Positions 17,353 through 25,363 are shown, numbered from the stretch's first letter. The stretch: 64,000 bases of DNA from Gallionella sp. (GCA_028688275.1 JAQTYN010000001.1:1-64000); one strand, 5' to 3'. The notes: generated by a model not told the origin, from the letters alone. Numbers and translations: made by a program.

Positions 17353-17868
17353 ATGGATCCGTTTTTAGGTGAAATAAGAATGATGGGGTTTGGAGTAATC
17401 CCGCGAGGTTGGGTGCTATGCGCAGGGCAAATATTGCCTGTTAGCCAAAATCAAGCACTCTTTTCATTATTGGGTGGTCAATATGGCGGTGACGGCAGAA
17501 CGACTTTTGCCTTGCCTGATTTACGTGGTCGCGTGCCTGTGTGCATGGGTTCGGCGGATGGCAGTATCAATTATGCAGTGGGCAATAAAGCGGGCGTAGA
17601 AGCTGTGACACTTACCCTTCCCCAAATGCCTGCCCATAATCACAATATGGGGGTCAATACCGCGCCAGGTACTTTTCCTGGTATCCCAGGTCACGTTTTG
17701 GCAGCAGCACCCAATAACATCTATGCCACACCCGATAGCGCGATGATTCCAATTAACCCAGCATCTGTTGTTTCCACTGGGGGAGGGCAAGGACATAGCA
17801 ATATGCAGCCCTTTGCAGTGACTAACTTTTATATTGCAACGGAGGGTCTCTACCCTCCACGCGCTTAA
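17353..17868 (+). CDS. Phage tail-collar domain protein 1 (MdpB-like)
   Basis: The first of three tandem paralogues (171 residues). It starts GEIRMMGFGVIPRGWVLCAG, continues with ALFSLLGGQYGGDGRTTFAL and PDLRGRVPV, has the short MPAHNH motif, and closes with QPFAVTNFYIATEG. This is the tail-collar fold of the microcystin-dependent (Mdp) family. The start is the ATG at 17353 with GGAGG 8-12 bases upstream; the upstream TTG-initiated extension is unlikely. No signal peptide is present. Phage collar proteins attach tail fibres, but chromosomal stand-alone Mdp proteins have no settled function. It heads the operon from the promoter at 17282. Confidence 0.92.
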   Translation: MDPFLGEIRMMGFGVIPRGWVLCAGQILPVSQNQALFSLLGGQYGGDGRTTFALPDLRGRVPVCMGSADGSINYAVGNKAGVEAVTLTLPQMPAHNHNMGVNTAPGTFPGIPGHVLAAAPNNIYATPDSAMIPINPASVVSTGGGQGHSNMQPFAVTNFYIATEGLYPPRA

Positions 17869-17883
17869 ATTCAGGGGGAAATT

Positions 17884-18414
17884 ATGGACGGTTTTGTTGG
17901 TGAGATCCGCATATTTGCGGGTGATTACGCTCCTGATGGATGGGCGCTTTGTAATGGGCAGGCACTTTCTGTTATGGATTATCAAGTGCTATTTGCTTTG
18001 TTGGGTACCGTCTACGGTGGGGACGGTGTGAGTACGTTTAACGTGCCTGATTTTAGAGGTCGGCTGCCTGTTGGGGCGGGACAGGGTGCAGGATTAACCC
18101 CTCGTGTACTTGGGCAACAAGGTGGTACAGAGACCGTCGCATTGAATAATGCAACCATGATGCCTCCTCACTCACACGCATTGAATGTCAGCACGCGTGC
18201 GGGGGATACCAATGTACCTAGCACCACTAAAGTCATCTCAGCTGCGGCTTCTGGCAGTGGTCTCTATGACAATAGTGCGATACCTAGCCTTAAGGTTTTT
18301 GATCCTGATGCGTGTTCTTTGGCAGGCGGAGGACAACCTCATGCTAATTTAATGCCTAGCACTTGCGTGTCGTTCATTATTGCTACCGTGGGTAACTTCC
18401 CTAGCCCCGCCTAA
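17884..18414 (+). CDS. Phage tail-collar domain protein 2 (MdpB-like)
   Basis: Second tandem paralogue, 176 residues, starting 15 bases after the first. It shares the frame GEIRIFAGDYAPDGWALCNG, ALLGTVYGGDGVSTFNVPDF, RGRLPVGAGQGAGL and MMPPHSHALNV, and ends with FIIATVGNFPSPA. The central variable part (DTNVPSTTKVISAAASGSGL) differs from its neighbours, as expected if this part faces outward and contacts ligands. An AGGGGG ribosome-binding site precedes the ATG. Confidence 0.92.
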   Translation: MDGFVGEIRIFAGDYAPDGWALCNGQALSVMDYQVLFALLGTVYGGDGVSTFNVPDFRGRLPVGAGQGAGLTPRVLGQQGGTETVALNNATMMPPHSHALNVSTRAGDTNVPSTTKVISAAASGSGLYDNSAIPSLKVFDPDACSLAGGGQPHANLMPSTCVSFIIATVGNFPSPA

Positions 18415-18430
18415 TTGAAAAGGAATTAAC

Positions 18431-18952
18431 ATGTCAGATCCTTACATCGGAGAAATCCGTGCTTTTGGTTTTAATTATGTGCCGCAAGGTTGGGCTTTGT
18501 GTAATGGGCAACAACTTGCAGTCAACCAATATACCGCACTTTATAGCGTCATTGGCAATCGTTATGGCGGCAATCAGACCACATTTGCGCTTCCAAATCT
18601 AATGGGGCGAAGTGTCATGGGCCAAGGTCAGGGGAATGGGCTTACGCCGCGTCAGGTTGGGAATCAAACGGGTAGCAATGCTGTCGCGTTGGATGCTACT
18701 CAGCTTCCTGCTCATACGCATCCAGTGGATGGGACAAGTAGCACCACTGCGCCACTTGCTCAAGCAACTGCCAACCAGAGCTGGATTGCGCGTGAATTAA
18801 GTGCCACGATATACGCCGAATCTCCCAACACCGTACTTGCCTCACCTACTTTTGGTGTGGCTGGCTCTGGTGCTGCACACGAGAATCGTCAACCCTGTTT
18901 GGCACTTAACTTTTGTATTTGTCTCGATGGTAATTACCCTGTAAGACCTTAA
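18431..18952 (+). CDS. Phage tail-collar domain protein 3 (MdpB-like)
   Basis: Third paralogue, 173 residues, 16 bases after the second and preceded by AAAAGGAA. It has GEIRAFGFNYVPQGWALCNG, NRYGGNQTTFALPNLMGR, GQGNGLTPRQVGNQTGSN and QLPAHTHPVDGTSS, and closes with FCICLDGNYPVRP. It is the last gene of the three-gene unit, followed by an intrinsic terminator. The trio resembles the three-gene Mdp arrays known from other proteobacterial chromosomes. Confidence 0.92.
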   Translation: MSDPYIGEIRAFGFNYVPQGWALCNGQQLAVNQYTALYSVIGNRYGGNQTTFALPNLMGRSVMGQGQGNGLTPRQVGNQTGSNAVALDATQLPAHTHPVDGTSSTTAPLAQATANQSWIARELSATIYAESPNTVLASPTFGVAGSGAAHENRQPCLALNFCICLDGNYPVRP

Positions 18953-18961
18953 GCGCAACAC

Positions 18962-18985
18962 AAAAAGGTGCTTCGGCACCTTTTT
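18962..18985 (+). terminator. Intrinsic terminator after the tail-collar genes
   Basis: Perfect arms AAAAAGGTGC and GCACCTTTTT with the stable tetraloop TTCG, 9 bases after the stop of the third collar gene. The T run lies in the right arm, so it can also work on the opposite strand. Confidence 0.9.
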
Positions 18986-18992
18986 CTTCTTT

Positions 18993-19157
18993 ATGTATAT
19001 CCAACCGCTTCCCGATAATTTGTCCATTCGTCCCGTGAGAGACGAAGACCATGGTTTTATGGAGTCTCTTTATCGTTCAACGCGAGATGACTTAAGGCTG
19101 CTGGCTGCCGAATGCGACTGGATTGAAAAAATGGTTTGGTATCCCCGCACCGCATAA
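18993..19157 (+). pseudogene. GNAT acetyltransferase remnant with large internal deletion
   Basis: A 54-codon frame begins LSIRPVRDEDHGFMESLYRS then TRDDLRLLAAECDWIEKM. This matches the N-terminus of the GNAT protein at 16663-17154 (LSIRLAQ, FMETLYRSTRDDL). It then jumps to the very end of that protein (MVWYPRTA against MVWYSPTT). The acetyl-CoA-binding middle of about 110 residues is missing. It starts right after the collar-gene terminator, so it is most likely a dead second GNAT copy rather than a working peptide. Confidence 0.7.
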
Positions 19158-19226
19158 AAGCAGCGGTATCTTGATTCGCCTATTTTTGCTACCCTTGGCA
19201 TCTTTTATTTTCAGCGTATTTAAGCA

Positions 19227-21149
19227 ATGAGTGCACTTGCAGGAATTGTTCGCCTAGATGGCTCAGTAGTGGATCAAGCCGATATGCCGCGCATGATACA
19301 GGCGTTGAGCTTGTACGGAAAAGATGCGCAACGTCTTTGGCAGCAGCAAAACGTGGCGATGGCACATTTGCTATTCCGTTCCACGCCAGAGGATGATTAC
19401 GACCAACAACCTTTGTTGTCCCATGCCATCACCCTGACTTTTGCAGGGCGCATTGATAACCGTGAAGAGCTGATTAAAGCCCTCGCTATTCCCGTTCAAG
19501 AAGCCAAACAGATGGCGGACAGTGCCATTGTGTGGGCATCTTTTACGCAATGGGGTGAAGCAAGTTTTGCCCGTTTGGTGGGAGAGTTTGCTTTGGCGAT
19601 TTGGGATGCGAATGCCAAAAAACTTTTGCTTTGCCGTGATCTGAGCGGTGGTCGTCCGTTGTATTGGTATCTGCAAAACAACTTCTTTGCCTATGCTTCC
19701 ATGCCCAAAGGTTTATTCGCTTTAGGTCGTATTCCCATACAAATCAACGAAGAACGTCTGGCAGACTTTTTAGTCAATTTGCCACTAACGGGATCGCAAA
19801 GCCTATATCAACATATCCAACGGGTAGAACCAGGGCACTACCTCGTACTGGAGCAGGGGCAAGTACGCGATGTGTGCTTTCACCGTTATGACCCCGAAAG
19901 ACGCATCGAGCTCCCCTCGGACGATGACTATGTAGAAGCGTTCAAAGAGAAATTTGAAGAGGCGGTGCGCTGTCGCTTAAGAAGCAGAGGGGGCATTGGC
20001 TCACAATTAAGTTCTGGTTTCGACAGCAGCACAGTCACGGCCATGGCAGCCAAGTTGCTGGGCGAGCAACAGCTCACCGCTTTTACCGCAGTCCCCAAAG
20101 TAGGATTTTCGGTTGAAATCCCCAAGGGAACGCACGCGGATGAGTTTCCGCTGGCAGCTGCGTTAGCTGCACGTCATACCAATATCAACCATGTTGCGGT
20201 ACGGGCGAAGGGGGGATTACTGGACGAGCTAAGTTCAATCATCCACTATTCTGATCGCCCATTTAAAAACTTGGCAAATTTAGGCTGGTGGCAAGCTTTA
20301 CTGGACGACGCATCGGCACGCGGTATTCGTGTCATGCTGACAGGGCAGCTAGGCAATATGGGCTTGTCTTGGGATGGAACCGCTTTACTGCCAAACTTGT
20401 TGGCGCAAGGGGAAATGCACCGTTGGGTGCAGGAAGCGATAGCGACTCGGCAAGTGGCAGGCTGGTCGTGGAAGCGCATTGTTTTTAATTCCATTGAGCC
20501 TTTCTTACCCGATGCAATATGGCAAGTCATTGACCAATGGCGTGGTCAGCCTTATTCGCTTGCCAGCTATTCTGCTATTCATCCCCAATTTGCCCAACAA
20601 ATGGCGATTCGGCAACGTGCACAGTTGGCGGGACACGATTTAAATTTTCGGGGATTTAGCGATAGTCGTGCCGTGCGTTGCAACGTATTGCGCTTCATGG
20701 CGGAAGTCGGAGACAACCGCATGGCAACACTCGCTAAAACAGGCATAGAACTGCGTGATCCCACCGCTGATTTACGTTTTCTGGAGTTTTGTCTTGCCAT
20801 TCCTGAGGCGCAGTTTATGCGCAAGGGACAAAATCGCTTTTTGCTCAAGCGCGCTTATGGGCAGATGCTGCCCCAGGTCACCTTGGAATGCAAAACAAAA
20901 GGATTTCAGGGGGCAGACTGGAAAGCTCATGTGATCGCATCGCAAGCAGAAATTCGCACCGTGTTAACACAGTGTGATGCGTCCCCGTTAGCGTCACGCG
21001 CGATTGACCTTGAGGGATTGAATAGTTTGATAGAGGCGTATGTGACGAACCAAAAAAGCAGCTCGTTCAATCGAATCAAGCTGCTTCAAGGCATTTCAGC
21101 AGGAAAGTTTGTGCTACAAGTCGAAAATCAGTATCCCCAATCGTTATGA
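19227..21149 (+). CDS. Lasso cyclase C (asparagine-synthetase-like)
   Basis: The 640-residue protein has an N-terminal class II amidotransferase-like domain (about residues 1-200) that begins MSALAGIVRLDG. The catalytic Cys2 of true asparagine synthetases is Ser here, so it cannot hydrolyse glutamine. The synthetase domain (about 220-620) keeps the ATP-pyrophosphatase motif LSSGFDSSTVTAMAA. In lasso pathways this enzyme adenylates the ring Asp/Glu and closes the macrolactam with the new N-terminus of the core. It runs opposite to the other lasso genes and its last 6 bases overlap the 3' end of the precursor gene. Confidence 0.88.
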   Translation: MSALAGIVRLDGSVVDQADMPRMIQALSLYGKDAQRLWQQQNVAMAHLLFRSTPEDDYDQQPLLSHAITLTFAGRIDNREELIKALAIPVQEAKQMADSAIVWASFTQWGEASFARLVGEFALAIWDANAKKLLLCRDLSGGRPLYWYLQNNFFAYASMPKGLFALGRIPIQINEERLADFLVNLPLTGSQSLYQHIQRVEPGHYLVLEQGQVRDVCFHRYDPERRIELPSDDDYVEAFKEKFEEAVRCRLRSRGGIGSQLSSGFDSSTVTAMAAKLLGEQQLTAFTAVPKVGFSVEIPKGTHADEFPLAAALAARHTNINHVAVRAKGGLLDELSSIIHYSDRPFKNLANLGWWQALLDDASARGIRVMLTGQLGNMGLSWDGTALLPNLLAQGEMHRWVQEAIATRQVAGWSWKRIVFNSIEPFLPDAIWQVIDQWRGQPYSLASYSAIHPQFAQQMAIRQRAQLAGHDLNFRGFSDSRAVRCNVLRFMAEVGDNRMATLAKTGIELRDPTADLRFLEFCLAIPEAQFMRKGQNRFLLKRAYGQMLPQVTLECKTKGFQGADWKAHVIASQAEIRTVLTQCDASPLASRAIDLEGLNSLIEAYVTNQKSSSFNRIKLLQGISAGKFVLQVENQYPQSL

Positions 21150-21299
21150 GTTGCCACCCGAACCATCATTGCCTCCCAGCACGGTAAGTTCGGTCATGTC
21201 ATCAACGGAAAACACCCCTACTTCAGGCATTTCCCAGTGTTTTTTTGCTTGCATTTCGGGGCATTGATTTTCTGTGGCGAGTGTTATTTCAGGTTTCAT
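21144..21299 (-). CDS. Putative lasso-peptide precursor A (51 residues)
   Basis: The gene was found by reading the gap between cyclase and sulfotransferase. ATG at 21297-21299 has AAAGGA 9-14 bases upstream; stop TAA at 21144-21146. The N-terminal leader contains HWEMPEV, close to the YxxPxL signal that PqqD-like B1 proteins bind. The end reads TE-LTVLGGNDGSGGNS. With Thr36 in the usual position two before the cut, cleavage after Glu37 gives a 14-residue core. Its Asp is at position 8, so an 8-residue ring with a GSGGNS tail is possible. The last residue is Ser, the phosphate acceptor in paeninodin-type peptides. The cleavage site is inferred; no other cut gives an acid at positions 7-9. Confidence 0.72.
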   Translation of the reverse strand: MKPEITLATENQCPEMQAKKHWEMPEVGVFSVDDMTELTVLGGNDGSGGNS

Positions 21300-21441
21300 A
21301 GCGACTATCCTTTATTAAAGTGGTATTTTTAAAGTTAAATAAGTGCTTGGATGTATTGATGATAAATCTAAGCAGTCCGAATGCTACCAAAACCTTCTCC
21401 CCAAAGCCATCTTTTATATTGTGGCGGCGAAGGGGTACTGT

Positions 21442-22278
21442 TTACCCCAATGACAGATATCCCAATTCACGCATCATCTCCGCATGATGCGTTTCAATTT
21501 GTTCAATCTGTGCGGTGCTGAGGGTGTCTTGCCAACCGCCCGCGATGCCGCGTCGGAAGAATTGCTTGGCATTGGGCGGTTTTTCGGCAAAACCGTTGAT
21601 TGCTTCTAAGTCGTGTAGGCGGTCAAACTGTACGGTTTGCACAGCGGCAGCGATTTGTTCAGGCGTGACAGTCAATTTCAGAAAGTCAGCAATTTCGCTA
21701 AATCGGGTAATGGGGTCAGCGAGTAGGTCTTCGTACTTGACCAACAACACGGGAATGGGGGCGTTCAGCCAGCTTTGTACATGTTGTTGCCAAGTCAATA
21801 AACGTTGGGGTAACTGGCTTTGCATTCGGAGCTTGGCATGCTCCATCACCGCAGTGGGGTCGTTCATACGGGTGATGGCTTGGTCTATATCTTGCGCCAG
21901 ATGGTGTGCTAACGACACCGTCACATCGCGCGGATCTCGCACCAAATACACCGCCCCCAAAGTGAGTTCAGGTGGAAAAAGCGGCTTGCCTGCGGGAGTC
22001 AAATGCCACGCATCATGAGCTTTCCGAAACATGGGTCGAGTGGCGGCGTTGGCTTCAATCTGATACAAACAGGGGCGGGCGTTGGTAATTTCATCGTCGG
22101 TTAAATCTGACGAGGGGATGTCCAGTAAGCGATCAAATTCAGCGCGTACTGCCGCATGTCCCCCCGCTCTTTTCAGGCGGTTAATGTCCAGCGTACCCGC
22201 CAACAAAGCCTCTAAAAACAAGCGCACCCATGTATTGCCCGATTTGGGATACGAGGCAATCCAGTAAAAACCGTTCAT
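21442..22278 (-). CDS. Sulfotransferase (lasso-peptide tailoring candidate)
   Basis: The 278-residue protein carries the 5'-phosphosulfate loop WIASYPKSGNTWVRLFLEAL at its N-terminus and the 3'-phosphate motif VYLVRDPRDVTVSLAHHL (about residues 108-125). It ends with the family C-terminal element FFRRGIAGGWQDTLS. It should transfer sulfate from PAPS to a hydroxyl group. It sits 7 bases downstream of the HPr-like kinase gene and just upstream of the precursor gene. A Ser or Thr of the core, or a sugar added by the nucleotidyltransferase, is the inferred acceptor. Confidence 0.85.
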   Translation of the reverse strand: MNGFYWIASYPKSGNTWVRLFLEALLAGTLDINRLKRAGGHAAVRAEFDRLLDIPSSDLTDDEITNARPCLYQIEANAATRPMFRKAHDAWHLTPAGKPLFPPELTLGAVYLVRDPRDVTVSLAHHLAQDIDQAITRMNDPTAVMEHAKLRMQSQLPQRLLTWQQHVQSWLNAPIPVLLVKYEDLLADPITRFSEIADFLKLTVTPEQIAAAVQTVQFDRLHDLEAINGFAEKPPNAKQFFRRGIAGGWQDTLSTAQIEQIETHHAEMMRELGYLSLG

Positions 22279-22285
22279 TGCGCGG

Positions 22286-23209
22286 CTATCCGTGTGATTT
22301 CAGTCCACGCACACAGGCTTCGACCTGAGCCGCGAAGGTATCCAATTCGCTTAATGGCGCACCTTTGCGTCTGGGTAAGGTATAGACGGGGGCAAGTTGT
22401 GCCAGTTTGGCAATGGAGGAGAACAAGACGGGTTTTGGCTGAATGTGTTGCCCCACCGCACGCCGATAAATCATGTTGTCCAGCAACGCCATGGATTTTG
22501 CCGAAGACAGCCGCTCTGGTGCGCCAAAGGGTCCAATCGGGCTGACATTCAGTACAAAAACCGCTGCGGGGGCAATCGGCGCGGTGCTGAAATCGGCAAA
22601 GGCTGGAACGCGGAATTTGACTTGCCCCACTCGATGCGTCAACAAACCTTCGTGCGACATTTGCAAAACATTCAGCACGTCGGGTGTGAGTTTACGTTGC
22701 GGATAGGCGGGCAATAGCTGCCCATTTTTGGGGTCTATCGCCGCGACATCGTCAGACAACAAAGCATGTCCGCGTGCGCCCAGTGCCGCTGCCAAGGTAG
22801 ATTTGCCTGCGCCCGAAATGCCCGCAATCAACACCGCGACTTCGTCGATCCGTACCGCCGAGGCGTGTATCGGCAAATAGCCGCGCTGGTGACACAACAC
22901 CCCCAATACCGATCCCAAAATAAAGGCGCGTAATTCCGCTTCAGGGCAATCGGGGGCGGGTTCAACTAACACTTGCCTACCTTGTGCCACCCAAAACCGC
23001 CCCACGCCATCTAATTCCAATAGGAAATCGCCATTGCGCCATAAGCGACTGTGCGGCAAGACCAATATCGGCACGTCTGTTGGGGCAGGGATGTCCGCTA
23101 CGCGGATATCAATATCCACAGGGCGGTCATCACCCATCCAAGGCATCAGTTCTGGCAATGGCAAGGTAGAACACACCCGCCAGCCACATAAAATTAAATC
23201 GTGATTCAT
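22286..23209 (-). CDS. HPr-kinase-like protein (lasso-peptide C-terminal Ser kinase candidate)
   Basis: The 307-residue protein has a P-loop of the HPr kinase type, IAGISGAGKSTLAAALGARG (about residues 131-150), followed by ALLSDDVAAID, which holds the acidic catalytic pair. The N-terminal 120 residues are the variable domain of this subgroup. PadeK and ThcoK of this family phosphorylate the C-terminal Ser of lasso precursors. Here the precursor ends in Ser, which fits. It is 7 bases upstream of the sulfotransferase gene and 21 downstream of the PqqD-like gene. Confidence 0.85.
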   Translation of the reverse strand: MNHDLILCGWRVCSTLPLPELMPWMGDDRPVDIDIRVADIPAPTDVPILVLPHSRLWRNGDFLLELDGVGRFWVAQGRQVLVEPAPDCPEAELRAFILGSVLGVLCHQRGYLPIHASAVRIDEVAVLIAGISGAGKSTLAAALGARGHALLSDDVAAIDPKNGQLLPAYPQRKLTPDVLNVLQMSHEGLLTHRVGQVKFRVPAFADFSTAPIAPAAVFVLNVSPIGPFGAPERLSSAKSMALLDNMIYRRAVGQHIQPKPVLFSSIAKLAQLAPVYTLPRRKGAPLSELDTFAAQVEACVRGLKSHG

Positions 23210-23230
23210 AGTTTGATATCGAGCATGCCG

Positions 23231-23515
23231 TTACGACTGAATCGTAATCAGTTTTTCTGAGGCTAGTTTTTTCAAAAGAATCAAAATATCGCGTTGGATC
23301 GTGTCTAAATTGGCATCATATTCCTGACCTAATTTGACACATAAATCCGTCACGGTGATTGGCTGATCTAAACGCTGCCAAACATCGCTGGCAATGGCAT
23401 CCAAGTCACAATAATTGCCTTGCTCTATGGACATAATGACCAAACCACCGTCGATTGCGGTGGCGAGATGGTTGTTGCAACGACAAATTGTTGAGGTTGA
23501 AGAGAGTGTGGTCAT
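23231..23515 (-). CDS. PqqD-like RiPP recognition protein (lasso B1)
   Basis: The 94-residue protein is a winged-helix PqqD relative: LVIMSIEQGNYCDLDAIASD, VWQRLDQPITVTDLCVKLGQ and IQRDILILLKKLASEKLI cover the beta-strands and helices of the RiPP recognition element. B1 binds the precursor leader and presents it to the B2 protease. Downstream of the methyltransferase gene and upstream of the kinase gene on the same strand. Confidence 0.9.
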   Translation of the reverse strand: MTTLSSTSTICRCNNHLATAIDGGLVIMSIEQGNYCDLDAIASDVWQRLDQPITVTDLCVKLGQEYDANLDTIQRDILILLKKLASEKLITIQS

Positions 23516-23605
23516 GGTTGAGGATGAATGAAGTGATAGGCTGATGCGAAATTATACGGGGACGTAAGTTTCGTGCAAAGCGCATTTCACCCCCTTTCAG
23601 CATGG

Positions 23606-24364
23606 TTACACCGCTATTTTCTTAAATACACGCGGATTGTCATAGGGAACTAGGCTGCGTTGGTTGTTGCAATCAAAAATCGGACGGTCGCGTTGTTTAC
23701 GCGGGGGATTTTCAATCGGCAGGTATTTCGCGGCGACGCTGGCATCTTCAAAGCGGTAATCAGCGTTGTCGATCACGAACACCCCTCCTAGGCGCAATCG
23801 CTCATCCAGAAGTGTCACTTGGGCATCGAAGCGATGAAAAGGGTAAATCTGACTGCTGTCGGTGGTGTCGGGCAGGCGATTTTCGGTACGTTGTAGCACC
23901 GCCATACAGAAAATTGCGTCGTATTGCCCCTGTGCAGGCAGCTCGGTACAGAAAATCATGCGTGCATCCTTTTGCCGACTGGCACGCGCCAATCGGATAT
24001 TGCGACGGTTAATGTCCACCCCCACCAATTCTGCATGTGGGAAATGCTCTCTGAGCGAAAAAACCTCTTCTCCCGTCGAACAACCAAAAGAAAGCAGGGT
24101 CAGCGGCTGTGCCGCCGCAAAATACTCGGCACAGGCGCGAAACACGATGGGATAACGATGTGGGGTGGTGTAGTTGACCAATTGGTGAGCGTGCTGCCCT
24201 GCGGTTAGCTTGGTCATGACTACCGAACGATGGTTGCCATCCGTGACGAGTCTTTTAATTTGGAATGGTTTCTTAAGTGTCCAATACAAGGCGCGTAATA
24301 GTGGGCTACTCGCATCTTTAAAAGTGCGTACTTGATTTTTCAGTTGGGTAAAGTGTTTATTCAT
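23606..24364 (-). CDS. SAM-dependent methyltransferase (lasso-cluster tailoring candidate)
   Basis: From the ATG at 24362-24364 (252 residues) the protein has a class I methyltransferase fold: LTLLSFGCSTGEEVFSLREH (motif I), ELVGVDINRRNIRLARASR (motif II) and YDAIFCMAVLQRTE. The GCSTGEE variant resembles CheR-like enzymes. The start overlaps the B2 stop by 8 bases, so it belongs to the lasso operon. Known lasso methyltransferases act on the C-terminal carboxylate or side chains, but this one's target is not evident. The longer upstream start (24415) lies inside B2 and is less likely. Confidence 0.8.
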   Translation of the reverse strand: MNKHFTQLKNQVRTFKDASSPLLRALYWTLKKPFQIKRLVTDGNHRSVVMTKLTAGQHAHQLVNYTTPHRYPIVFRACAEYFAAAQPLTLLSFGCSTGEEVFSLREHFPHAELVGVDINRRNIRLARASRQKDARMIFCTELPAQGQYDAIFCMAVLQRTENRLPDTTDSSQIYPFHRFDAQVTLLDERLRLGGVFVIDNADYRFEDASVAAKYLPIENPPRKQRDRPIFDCNNQRSLVPYDNPRVFKKIAV

Positions 24365-24830
24365 GTTGAGCAGGGGAAGCGTGGAGCGCAGAAGTAAAGC
24401 AACTGACCACGGCAAAGCTTGTGAAGCTTTCTCCTCCAGTCACTCGCACACGCCCCGCCGCCACCCAAGCGTGCGCGGCGAAAGGCGCAGTTTGCACCCC
24501 AAAAAATAGGCTATAAGGGATGTTATACCAAGCTAACAACAGTCGAGCGGTCAAGGCTTGCGGAAAACAATTGGATTCCCAAGGGGTATAACGCGCAGCA
24601 GTTTGTACCACCTTGCCCAAGGCAATCGCTCGGAGGGTTTGTACGGGTGAAATGAGTGGGACAAATGACGCGACACCTAATTGGGTGCCAAAATAGGGAG
24701 CGAAATAGCGTAGCGGGATGGTTTTAATGATCAAACGATGAAACCCCAGCAGCAACCACGCGGGCAATAACCAAAACAATTCAAATCGCGGGCGACGCAG
24801 GAGGTTTGGCAGTTTATGGAGTGGCATCAT
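24357..24830 (-). CDS. Lasso-peptide leader protease B2 (transglutaminase-like)
   Basis: The 157-residue protein has the B2 signature: Cys in WESNCFPQALTARLLLAWYN (about residue 88) and His in AAHAWVAAGRVRVTGG (about residue 121), followed by a conserved Gly-rich turn. This is the Cys-His pair of the transglutaminase-like cysteine protease. A hydrophobic N-terminal helix (LFWLLPAWLLLGFH) precedes it. It releases the core by cutting after the leader. It is the first gene of the minus-strand set B2-methyltransferase-B1-kinase-sulfotransferase-precursor. Confidence 0.9.
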   Translation of the reverse strand: MMPLHKLPNLLRRPRFELFWLLPAWLLLGFHRLIIKTIPLRYFAPYFGTQLGVASFVPLISPVQTLRAIALGKVVQTAARYTPWESNCFPQALTARLLLAWYNIPYSLFFGVQTAPFAAHAWVAAGRVRVTGGESFTSFAVVSCFTSALHASPAQHE

Positions 24831-24916
24831 GATAGTAACTTTTCGTGCTAAGTACCTGACAGTAAATTGTCGTGGATTAGTTGGTCGTCGTTAGGACTCA
24901 ACAACTAGACACCTAC

Positions 24917-25351
24917 CTATTTCAGCCCCGCACCCGTCAAACACGTTAAATAAATTTGAGCGTCTGGCTGGGTGCGCTGGCGTTGGGCTTGCCAGATCAT
25001 TTCGCTGAGGCACTCCATCATTTGATGTTGCGCGTCATGCTCGGATTCAAAGTGATGGGTGAGACGGGTGAAATGACCGCGTATGCCTGCGGGCTGGTCG
25101 AGCGAAATTTGCTCTTCAATTGTGAGGTGCATCATCAAATGCAGAAAGGGATTGATTTCCCCTTGTTCGGGCGCGTAATCACGGTCTTGATAGCGTTCCT
25201 TGTCTTGTAGGATGGCGTGATATTCGGGATGTTTGCTAATCAGTTGCGCCGCCAAATCTTCCAGCGGCGTGAGTAATTCTCCAGATACGCGCTTGCGCCA
25301 AGCTTCAAACAAAAATAGCCGCGCTTCATCACGCGTAGGATTAAAAAACAT
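24917..25351 (-). CDS. DUF1841 family protein
   Basis: The 144-residue protein fits the DUF1841 family in length and pattern: MFFNPTRDEARLFLFEAWRK, LTPLEDLAAQLISKHPEYHA, NPFLHLMMHLTIEEQISLDQ, and a C-terminal EMIWQAQRQ. It is soluble and helical with many conserved His and Glu residues (HHFESEHDAQHQMMECL), suggestive of metal binding but not proven. It lies 12 bases downstream of lnt. No function is established for the family. Confidence 0.85.
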   Translation of the reverse strand: MFFNPTRDEARLFLFEAWRKRVSGELLTPLEDLAAQLISKHPEYHAILQDKERYQDRDYAPEQGEINPFLHLMMHLTIEEQISLDQPAGIRGHFTRLTHHFESEHDAQHQMMECLSEMIWQAQRQRTQPDAQIYLTCLTGAGLK

Positions 25352-25363
25352 GGTGAACTTTCT

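Noticed and set aside
17353-18952. A prophage or tailocin fragment indicated by tail-collar genes
   Set aside because: No capsid, terminase, tail tube, integrase or lysis gene is nearby; three stand-alone Mdp-type paralogues are a known chromosomal arrangement.
19227-21149. Primary asparagine synthetase AsnB
   Set aside because: The catalytic Cys2 is Ser, and B1, B2, kinase and precursor genes surround it, so a lasso cyclase fits better.
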